From Lachnospiraceae bacterium (GTDB lineage: Bacteria > Bacillota > Clostridia > Lachnospirales > Lachnospiraceae): DNA of 8,850 nt. This document shows, piece by piece, positions 1 through 5,508 of the stretch; position 1 is the stretch's first letter; each line of letters starts with the position of its first letter. The notes under the pieces were generated by a model. The model ran no database searches and was not told the origin of the DNA. It worked only from the letters and a program-made list of their open reading frames with translations. The translations under genes and the position numbers were made by a program. The stretch covers positions 1-8,850 of the forward strand of contig CAAGSD010000062.1 of assembly GCA_900772845.1 (NCBI GenBank), written 5' to 3'.

Positions 1-43
1 CCTTTACAATTTGCTTCTTAAATTCGAAACTGTATTTTGCCAT
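1..43 (-). CDS. IS3-family transposase OrfA, N-terminal 14 codons (partial)
   Basis: On the minus strand, ATG at 43-41 opens a frame reading MAKYSFEFKKQIVK before the window ends. A Met-x-Lys-Tyr-x-Phe-Glu-Phe-Lys start is typical of the helix-turn-helix OrfA protein of IS3-family (IS150-like) elements in Firmicutes; OrfA binds the IS ends and is normally followed by a DDE-type OrfB. A strong GGAGGT ribosome binding site lies just upstream in minus-strand sense (about 53-58). Terminal inverted-repeat sequence ends at position 99, which supports an IS rather than a stray gene. Whether the full transposase is intact cannot be seen here. Confidence 0.75.
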   Translation of the reverse strand, partial: MAKYSFEFKKQIVK

Positions 44-49
44 AAAAAT

Positions 50-96
50 ACCGACCTCCAATCGTTAGATTTTGGGTCTAACAATTAGGGGTCGGT
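50..96 (-). repeat. 20-bp imperfect inverted repeat at the IS end, hairpin covering the transposase RBS
   Basis: Bases 50-69 and 77-96 are an inverted repeat: 17 of 20 positions are Watson-Crick complementary, with a 7-base loop at 70-76. In minus-strand RNA two further positions become G-U pairs, leaving a single C-A mismatch. The proximal arm contains the GGAGGT ribosome binding site, so RNA entering from outside the IS would fold the site into a stem. Several IS elements limit transposase translation from external transcripts in this way; applying it here is inference from the pairing. Confidence 0.7.
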
Positions 97-225
97 ACAT
101 CCACCAAAGGTACAAGTTGCTTTTTTAGAGCTATAAACTAAGGTGAACCGTTGCTGTACGGCAGCACTCTTTTTGTGTCTTAATGTTATCACAATGGACT
201 ATTTTCGTCAATAGGGTTCGCATAC

Positions 226-252
226 TTGCAAACATTCTGCAAATGCTATAGA
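226..252 (+). promoter_or_regulatory. bsh: Possible sigma-A promoter for bsh
   Basis: TTGCAA at 226-231 and TATAGA at 247-252 each match the -35 and -10 consensus at four positions, separated by 15 bases, which is shorter than ideal. TAATAC at 254-259 is an alternative -10, but it is 22 bases from the same -35 and lacks a better one. Position, about 50 bases ahead of the start codon, is sensible. Called mainly on location. Confidence 0.35.
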
Positions 253-286
253 CTAATACTGTTTCTATCGTTATTTGAATGAAGAC

Positions 287-293
287 AAAGGAG
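287..293 (+). promoter_or_regulatory. bsh: Ribosome binding site that fixes the bsh start
   Basis: AAAGGAG sits 8 bases before ATG 302. This start gives Met-Cys, placing the catalytic cysteine at residue 2, as the enzyme requires. The earlier in-frame ATG at 275 has no comparable site and would bury the nucleophile behind ten residues. Confidence 0.85.
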
Positions 294-301
294 TGTATAT
301 T

Positions 302-1306
302 ATGTGCACAGCAGCAACTTATAGATCACAGGATTTTTATTTTGGCAGAACTTTTGATTATGAATTTAACTATGGGGAAGAGGTAACGGTGACACCGCGT
401 AATTATCCTTTTCCGTTACGGCATCAGAATACCCTGACGGAGCACTATGCCATGATCGGTATTGCTCATATGGCAGGGGATTATCCCTTATATTATGATG
501 CGGTGAATGAGAAGGGACTTGGTATGGCGGGACTGAATTTCCCCGGAAATGCTGTGTATGGCAAGGTACAGGTGGATAAGGATAATATTGCCCAGTTCGA
601 ATTCATCCCATGGATACTGGGACAGTGTGCCAACGTGCAGGAGGCCAGAGTATTGTTATCCCATATCAATCTGGTGGATACTCCGTTTAATGAAAAATAT
701 CCGGTCTCTCCACTGCACTGGATTCTGGCGGACAAGGAAGAAGCCATTACGATCGAGGCAGTGCAGGAAGGACTGAAGATTTATGACAACCCGGTGGGAG
801 TATTGACCAACAATCCTCCGTTCCCGATCCAGATGTTTTGTTTGAATGATTATATGTCGCTGTCTTCGGAATCGCCGGTGAACCGTTTTTCCGGGGATCT
901 GAAGCTTGAGACTTACAGCAGAGGCATGGGGGCCATGGGACTTCCCGGAGATCTGTCCTCTGCATCCCGTTTTGTCCGGGCAGCATTCACGAAGATGAAC
1001 TCCCTGTCCGGAACCTCCGAGTCAGAAAGCGTCAGCCAGTTTTTCCATATCCTTGGAAGTGTGGATCAGACCAGAGGATGCTGCCAGTTAGGCAAAGGGG
1101 AGTATGAGATCACAATCTATACTTCCTGCTGCAATGCAGACAGAGGAGTTTACTATTACACGACATATGACAATCATCAGATCACCGCAGTAGATATGTA
1201 CAGCGAGAATCTGGACAGTGATCGTCCTGTCCATTATCCGCTGGTACAGGGAGAACACATTTTCTTGCAGAATGCTGCAGCAGGAATCACGGAGGAGAAC
1301 CTGTAA
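302..1306 (+). CDS. bsh: Bile salt hydrolase (choloylglycine hydrolase, EC 3.5.1.24)
   Basis: This 334-residue N-terminal-nucleophile hydrolase should cleave the amide bond of glycine- or taurine-conjugated bile acids. It has no signal peptide, as expected for a cytoplasmic enzyme, and its length matches the family (about 315-340). After removal of Met1, Cys2 becomes the nucleophile. The other conserved residues of the C. perfringens enzyme all have counterparts: Arg16 and Asp19 in GRTFD, Asn79 in GLNFPG, Asn170 in VLTNNP, and Arg223 in SRFVR. The family segment GLPGDLSSASRFVR is near perfect. Penicillin V acylases share the fold, but these motifs favour BSH. A loop SRG at 206-208 may bear on glycine versus taurine preference. 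The stop codon shares its last base with the next start (TAATG), so the two genes are probably translationally coupled. An IS end lies about 200 bases upstream. Confidence 0.93.
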   Translation: MCTAATYRSQDFYFGRTFDYEFNYGEEVTVTPRNYPFPLRHQNTLTEHYAMIGIAHMAGDYPLYYDAVNEKGLGMAGLNFPGNAVYGKVQVDKDNIAQFEFIPWILGQCANVQEARVLLSHINLVDTPFNEKYPVSPLHWILADKEEAITIEAVQEGLKIYDNPVGVLTNNPPFPIQMFCLNDYMSLSSESPVNRFSGDLKLETYSRGMGAMGLPGDLSSASRFVRAAFTKMNSLSGTSESESVSQFFHILGSVDQTRGCCQLGKGEYEITIYTSCCNADRGVYYYTTYDNHQITAVDMYSENLDSDRPVHYPLVQGEHIFLQNAAAGITEENL

Positions 1307-1902
1307 TGGATGTACAGAGAGAACAGGAACAGCAAAAGCAGACGGACAAGGTAGTGTCCGGTTTCGCGTTCTATTCAGAGAAGGATGCAAAGCTGGCAGA
1401 ACAGGAAAGACAGAAAATAGCGTATCTGGATAAAAGGATCGACCATACGGATCTGGAGTCTGTGCTGGCTATTTATACAAAGGCGTTGGATGACAGAGTT
1501 TTCCGTACCCCGGTGGGCTTGGAATATCTCAGGGAACTGCAGGGAGAACTGAAAGCAGAGCAGGATATGCTGGGAGAGGAGATCCCGCCGATCCCTCTGT
1601 GGACAAATTTTGCGGACACCCGGGAAAAAACAGCTCCGGCCAGAAGGAGAATCAAACCGGCACCGGAGGAAAATAGGAATGCAACATTCCGACTGTCACT
1701 TATTATGAATATTGTGATGGTCATTGCAATCATTGCAATGTTTATTATAACATTGAATTCCGATCAACCCAACATTCTGAACTATGAGAGAAGTCTTCAG
1801 AATAAATATGCCACCTGGGAACAGGAGCTGACCCGGAGGGAACAGACCGTCCGGGAAAAAGAGAGAGAATTACATATTGAGACCGAAGCTTCACAGAATT
1901 GA
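1306..1902 (+). CDS. Unknown single-span membrane protein with C-terminal coiled coil
   Basis: I do not recognise a named family for this 198-residue protein. Residues 1-125 are hydrophilic and probably cytoplasmic: a charged, Gln/Lys/Glu-rich helical start, then a conserved-looking block (FAFYSEKDAKLAEQE, then TPVGLEYLRELQGEL around 68-82), then a basic, Pro-containing linker. A single hydrophobic span covers about 129-150 (from SLIMNIVMVIAI). After it, residues 155-198 are strongly charged with heptad-like spacing, suggesting a short coiled coil. There is no signal peptide. Topology is uncertain: by the positive-inside rule the Arg/Lys-rich linker before the span suggests the N-terminus is inside. 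GGAGGAG at about 1291-1297 serves as the RBS inside the end of bsh, and the one-base overlap implies co-expression with bsh. A link to bile handling is only suggested by this coupling. Confidence 0.8.
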   Translation: MDVQREQEQQKQTDKVVSGFAFYSEKDAKLAEQERQKIAYLDKRIDHTDLESVLAIYTKALDDRVFRTPVGLEYLRELQGELKAEQDMLGEEIPPIPLWTNFADTREKTAPARRRIKPAPEENRNATFRLSLIMNIVMVIAIIAMFIITLNSDQPNILNYERSLQNKYATWEQELTRREQTVREKERELHIETEASQN

Positions 1903-1926
1903 CATATTTACACGCTATAGTGTAAC
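1899..1926 (+). promoter_or_regulatory. Candidate promoter for the two-component operon
   Basis: A perfect TTGACA -35 at 1899-1904 lies across the end of the upstream gene. A TGTAAC -10 candidate (four of six) follows after 16 bases at 1921-1926. A better-looking TATAGT at 1916-1921 is only 11 bases away and is too close. The start codon of the response regulator is about 75 bases downstream, giving a leader long enough for control. Confidence 0.4.
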
Positions 1927-1985
1927 TATTCAGAATTATGCGGACAGAAACTCTGAGAGATTTGGCCGGGAGACTGAATAGTGAC
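1908..1985. repeat. Two nested dyad symmetries ahead of the response regulator (possible operator or leader hairpin)
   Basis: TTACAC (1908-1913) and GTGTAA (1920-1925) form a perfect 6+6 dyad with a 6-base centre, overlapping the candidate -10. Immediately following, ACTATTCAG (1925-1933) and CTGAATAGT (1974-1982) are a perfect 9-base inverted repeat 40 bases apart, with two more pairs outside a single mismatch. Neither is followed by a T run, so they are not terminators. The first could be a regulator site, the second a long leader stem. The two share bases 1922-1925 and so could be mutually exclusive in RNA. Confidence 0.5.
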
Positions 1986-2002
1986 TGGAAAGGTGAGGGT
2001 GT

Positions 2003-2686
2003 ATGGACAGACTGAAAGTACTGGTAGTAGATGATGAGAGCAGAATGCGCAAGCTGGTCCGGGATTTCCTGGTGAAGAGCAATTTTGATGTGCTGGAAGC
2101 CGGTGACGGTGAGGAGGCACTGGATATTTTTTATAAAGAAAAAGATATCGCATTGATCATTCTGGATGTGATGATGCCGAAGATGGACGGATGGCAGGTA
2201 TGCCGGGAAATTCGTGTCAACTCCAAAGTTCCGATCATCATGCTGACGGCCCGCGGAGATGAGCGGGATGAACTGCAGGGATTCCAGCTGGGAGTGGACG
2301 AGTATATTTCCAAGCCATTCAGTCCCAAGATTCTGGTGGCCCGTGTGGAAGCGATCCTGAGAAGAACAAATCAGCTGGGACAGGAGGAAGCATTGACCTG
2401 CGGAGGCATTACCGTGGACAAGGAAGCCCACCGCGTGATCATTGATGGAAAAGATGTGGATTTAAGTTACAAGGAATTTGAACTCCTGACCTATTTTATG
2501 GAAAATAAAGGCATTGCCCTGTCCAGAGAGAAGATTCTGAACAATGTGTGGAACTATGATTATTTCGGGGATGCCCGTACCATAGACACACATGTGAAAA
2601 AACTGCGCAGCAAACTCGGTGGGGAAGGCAACCTCATAAAGACCATATGGGGCATGGGGTACAAGATGGATGAAACAGCGGAATAA
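2003..2686 (+). CDS. OmpR/PhoB-family response regulator
   Basis: This 227-residue transcription factor has a receiver domain (about 4-118) and a winged-helix DNA-binding domain (about 130-224), the standard length and order. The acidic pocket is Asp10-Asp11, the phosphorylation site is Asp55 in ILDVMMPKMDG, the switch Thr is Thr82 in MLTARGD, and Lys104 lies in SKPF. The recognition helix is around 192-205 (RTIDTHVKKLRSKL), and the wing ends in the usual IWGMGYK. The start is supported by AGGTGAGG a few bases upstream. Its last 17 bases overlap the kinase gene, so the two are surely co-translated partners. All key residues are present, so it should be functional; the target genes cannot be told from the sequence. 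Confidence 0.93.
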   Translation: MDRLKVLVVDDESRMRKLVRDFLVKSNFDVLEAGDGEEALDIFYKEKDIALIILDVMMPKMDGWQVCREIRVNSKVPIIMLTARGDERDELQGFQLGVDEYISKPFSPKILVARVEAILRRTNQLGQEEALTCGGITVDKEAHRVIIDGKDVDLSYKEFELLTYFMENKGIALSREKILNNVWNYDYFGDARTIDTHVKKLRSKLGGEGNLIKTIWGMGYKMDETAE

Positions 2687-4166
2687 ACAACAGAAGAGAA
2701 AAGTACATTCTATCAGGGGACAGTTTGCCTGGATCTTTATCGGACTGATGATCGGTACGATCCTGCTATGCCTGATGATCAACTATTTATTTCTGGGAAA
2801 AATCTATATGCAGAGCAAACTGGATGTTATCCACAATGCTTATGAAACCATCAAGCAGGCGGCGGAGAGTGACAGCTACGGCTCGGAAGAATTCGCCAGA
2901 GAACTGGATGACGTATGCAGAAACTATAACATGACGGTATGTGTTATGGATGTGAATTCCAATATGAAATATGTCTCCATCAACGGGGGCGAGAGATTGG
3001 AAAACCGTCTGATCGGCTATGTGTTTGGTTTTGGTGTTCCATTGGACAGTAATCGTGTCATAGAAAACGGTGATGATTATGTGATCCAGCGGACAGGACA
3101 GGAGGACAAGGAATATCTGGAGATCTATGGAAGACTGAATACCGGCATTTCTTTTATTATGCAGACTCCACTTTCCAGTATTCAGGAGAGCGCCAAAATC
3201 GCAAATCGTTTCTATGCCCTTGTAGGATGTCTGGGCGCAATGGCAGGCGGCATCATTATCTGGTTCGTTTCCAGACGGGTGACGAGACCGATCCTGGAGC
3301 TGAACAATATTTCGGAACGGATGGTACAGCTGGACTTTGAGGCAAAATATCAGGGAAAGGCACATAATGAGATCGACCTGTTGGGAGAGAATATCAATAA
3401 GTTGTCCGATTCCCTGGAGAAGACTATTTCGGAACTGAAGACAGCGAACAATGAATTACAGCGGGATGTGGAGAAAAAAGAAGCCATTGATGAAATGCGC
3501 AAGGAATTTCTGGCCAATGTATCCCACGAACTCAAGACCCCCATTGCACTGATCCAGGGTTATGCGGAAGGGTTGCAGGAGGAGATCAATGACGATCCCG
3601 AGAGCAGGCAGTTCTATTGTGATGTCATTGTGGATGAAGCTGCAAAGATGAACAATATGGTGAAAAAGCTTCTGACCCTGAACCAGCTGGAATTTGGCAA
3701 TGATGTGGTGGCCATGGAGCGTTTTGACCTTACCGCACTGGTGAAAAATTATATCCAGTCAGCGGTCATTCTGACCAGACAGCATGAGATCACTGTGCGG
3801 ATGGAAGAGTATCCGCCGATCTATGCATGGGCAGATGAATTTAAAATAGAAGAAGTGTTTATGAATTTCTTTTCTAATGCAGTCAATCACTGCGAAGGCG
3901 ATAAGATCATCGATGTGAAAATGGAACGGAAAGATGGCAAAGTGCGGGTATCCGTATTCAATACCGGCAAACCGATCCCGGAAGATTCCATCGATCATAT
4001 CTGGGAGAAATTCTATAAAGTAGACAAGGCAAGGACCAGAGAATATGGCGGCAGCGGTGTGGGACTGTCCATCGTGAAAGCCATCATGGAATCCATGAAC
4101 CAGAAATACGGCGTGATCAATTACAACAATGGCGTGGAATTCTGGTTTGAGTTAGAGACAAAATAG
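2670..4166 (+). CDS. Membrane sensor histidine kinase, partner of the upstream response regulator
   Basis: This 498-residue kinase has a first membrane span at about 20-42, an extracytoplasmic sensor of about 135 residues (43-179, with a PAS/Cache-like strand pattern around 88-105), a second span at 181-200, a HAMP linker at 201-253, a dimerisation domain with phospho-acceptor His286 in ANVSHELKTPI, and an ATPase domain. The N box holds Asn399 and Asn403 (MNFFSNAVNH). The G1 box reads VFNTGKPIP, with Asn431 in place of the usual Asp. The F box is WEKFYKVDKAR and the G2 box is GGSGVGLSIVKA. The NTG form of G1 is common in VanS-like kinases of Clostridia, so I expect activity. The gene starts inside the regulator with only a weak RBS, consistent with coupled translation. 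The signal is unknown; a cell-envelope or bile cue is a guess. Confidence 0.93.
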   Translation: MKQRNKQQKRKVHSIRGQFAWIFIGLMIGTILLCLMINYLFLGKIYMQSKLDVIHNAYETIKQAAESDSYGSEEFARELDDVCRNYNMTVCVMDVNSNMKYVSINGGERLENRLIGYVFGFGVPLDSNRVIENGDDYVIQRTGQEDKEYLEIYGRLNTGISFIMQTPLSSIQESAKIANRFYALVGCLGAMAGGIIIWFVSRRVTRPILELNNISERMVQLDFEAKYQGKAHNEIDLLGENINKLSDSLEKTISELKTANNELQRDVEKKEAIDEMRKEFLANVSHELKTPIALIQGYAEGLQEEINDDPESRQFYCDVIVDEAAKMNNMVKKLLTLNQLEFGNDVVAMERFDLTALVKNYIQSAVILTRQHEITVRMEEYPPIYAWADEFKIEEVFMNFFSNAVNHCEGDKIIDVKMERKDGKVRVSVFNTGKPIPEDSIDHIWEKFYKVDKARTREYGGSGVGLSIVKAIMESMNQKYGVINYNNGVEFWFELETK

Positions 4167-4190
4167 TAAATATAAAGGATATATTTTTAT

Positions 4191-5474
4191 ATGAGGGAAG
4201 AACAGATACAGGAGGCACCTGTAAAGGTACTGTTAGTCGGTGTGGATGTCGGTGAAGAACCGGATTTTGAACGTTCCATGGAGGAATTGGCAAGCCTGGC
4301 AGAAGCTGCTGAAAAAGAAGTGGCCGGTCAGATTGTACAGAAACTGGATCATGTCAATAAAGCGTTATATATCGGCACCGGAAAAGTGGCAGAGGTGCGC
4401 AGGCTGGCAGAAGAATGCGGGGCACAGGAGGTAGTCTTTGACAACTCGCTGACACCTTCGCAGGTAAGAAATCTGGGAAATGAACTGGAACTGCCGATCA
4501 TCGACCGGACTAATCTGATCCTGGATATATTTGCCATACGGGCTCAGACCAGAGAGGCAAAATTGCAAGTGGAGACAGCCAGACTGCAATATATGCTGCC
4601 GAGACTGGTAGGAATGTATGATGCACTGAGCAGACAGGGCGGTGCCAGTGGCAGCATGAGTAATAAAGGTACCGGTGAGAAAAAGCTGGAACTCGACAGG
4701 CGTAAGATCGAGCATCGTATCACAGAACTGAAAAAGGAACTGGAAGATGTGGGAAGAACCAGGGAAGTACAGCGTAAGAAAAGGCAGCAGTCCCGGATCC
4801 CACAGGTGGCTCTGGTAGGATATACCAATGCGGGAAAGTCTACGATCCTGAACCGTATGGTAGAGCAGTTCGGTGAATTGCCGGATAAAACGGTCATGGA
4901 AAAGGATATGCTGTTTGCCACACTGGAGACCAGTGTCCGCAGTGTGGATACCGGGCATAATAAGCCCTTTTTCCTGACAGATACGGTTGGATTTATCAAC
5001 AAACTGCCCCACGGACTGGTAAAAGCCTTCCGCTCTACACTGGAAGAGGTGAAGTATGCGGATCTGTTGATCCAGGTGGTGGATTTCAGCGATGAAAATT
5101 ACAGACAGCAGATGCAGGTAACTGCTGATACCTTAAAAGAACTGGGAGCAGGTGACATTCCGCAGATCATAGTGTATAATAAGGCAGACAAATGTGGGAT
5201 GGAACCATTGCCGCAAAAGAGACAGGACAACTGGTATCTGGCGGCAGGACTTAATATCGGTATCCGTGAACTGGCGGATACTGTCGAACGGAAAGTCTAT
5301 GCGGATAATGCAGAGTGCGTATTTCTGATCCCGTACAGTGCAGGAAATGTGGCTTCCTATCTGATGGAACAGGCGCAGATCCTTTCCAGAGAGTATAGGG
5401 AGGACGGTATTCTGATCCATGCGGACTGCCATAGACAGGATATGGACAGATACAGAGAATATATAGTGTCATAA
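4191..5474 (+). CDS. hflX: Ribosome-associated GTPase HflX
   Basis: This 427-residue protein has the HflX layout: an N-terminal HflX domain (about 10-140, with VVFDNSLTPSQ and LPIIDRTNLILDIFA), a coiled-coil helical segment with a glycine-bearing linker (148-200), the GTPase domain (205-370) and the C-terminal domain (from FLIPYSAG). G1 is GYTNAGKST at 210-218, G2 is Thr244 in LFATLET, G3 is DTVGF at 264-268 and G4 is NKAD at 330-333. HflX splits stalled or hibernating 70S ribosomes under stress. Two departures: the linker reads QGGASGSMSNKGTGE rather than the common GGGIGxRGPGE, and the expected G5 Ser-Ala-Lys is Ala-Ala-Gly at 351-353. The start has AAAGGA upstream at rather long spacing, and it lies 24 bases after the kinase stop, so it probably belongs to the same transcript. 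Confidence 0.93.
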   Translation: MREEQIQEAPVKVLLVGVDVGEEPDFERSMEELASLAEAAEKEVAGQIVQKLDHVNKALYIGTGKVAEVRRLAEECGAQEVVFDNSLTPSQVRNLGNELELPIIDRTNLILDIFAIRAQTREAKLQVETARLQYMLPRLVGMYDALSRQGGASGSMSNKGTGEKKLELDRRKIEHRITELKKELEDVGRTREVQRKKRQQSRIPQVALVGYTNAGKSTILNRMVEQFGELPDKTVMEKDMLFATLETSVRSVDTGHNKPFFLTDTVGFINKLPHGLVKAFRSTLEEVKYADLLIQVVDFSDENYRQQMQVTADTLKELGAGDIPQIIVYNKADKCGMEPLPQKRQDNWYLAAGLNIGIRELADTVERKVYADNAECVFLIPYSAGNVASYLMEQAQILSREYREDGILIHADCHRQDMDRYREYIVS

Positions 5475-5508
5475 GATCACAGGCATTACAGTGAGGGGAG
5501 AATAAAGG

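Larger units (their letters stand above)
1..99 (-). mobile_element. Left end of an IS3-family (IS150-like) insertion sequence
   Basis: Read on the minus strand, the element begins at position 99 with TGTACCGACCCC, then a GTTAGA segment, and the transposase start codon follows about 55 bases in. A TG terminus followed by an ACYGACCCC-like block and GTTAGA resembles the terminal repeats of IS150-group elements. The rest of the element, the other terminal repeat and the second copy of the target duplication are outside the window, so completeness is unknown. Transcription of the transposase runs away from bsh. Confidence 0.7.
100..301. other. Spacer between the IS end and bsh
   Basis: These 202 bases hold no convincing gene on either strand. 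A short stem TGCTG/CAGCA (152-156 and 162-166) followed by TTTTT at 170-174 could be a weak plus-strand terminator, but five pairs is marginal. The second half is AT-rich and contains a possible bsh promoter and two TGCAAA copies (228-233 and 239-244). The RBS lies at 287-293. Confidence 0.5.

Noticed and set aside
109..114. A second TGTACC (minus strand) that could be the IS end
   Set aside because: The block after position 99 (TGTACCGACCCC then GTTAGA) matches the IS150-type terminus much better; the copy at 114 lacks the ACCCC continuation.
152..174. Possible terminator before bsh
   Set aside because: The stem has only five pairs (TGCTG/CAGCA) before the T run; too weak to call without folding data.
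275..301. Earlier in-frame start for bsh at ATG 275
   Set aside because: It would place ten residues before the catalytic Cys and has no good RBS; ATG 302 has AAAGGAG at the right distance and exposes Cys2.
1745..2431. Long open frame (228 codons) on the minus strand across the end of the 198-residue gene and the response regulator
   Set aside because: It lies opposite genes with clear domains, has no recognisable protein features or RBS, and fits the chance openness of the antisense strand.
4365..5012. Long open frame (215 codons) on the minus strand inside hflX
   Set aside because: It is antisense to the well-conserved HflX GTPase, and its translation resembles no family; a codon-bias shadow.
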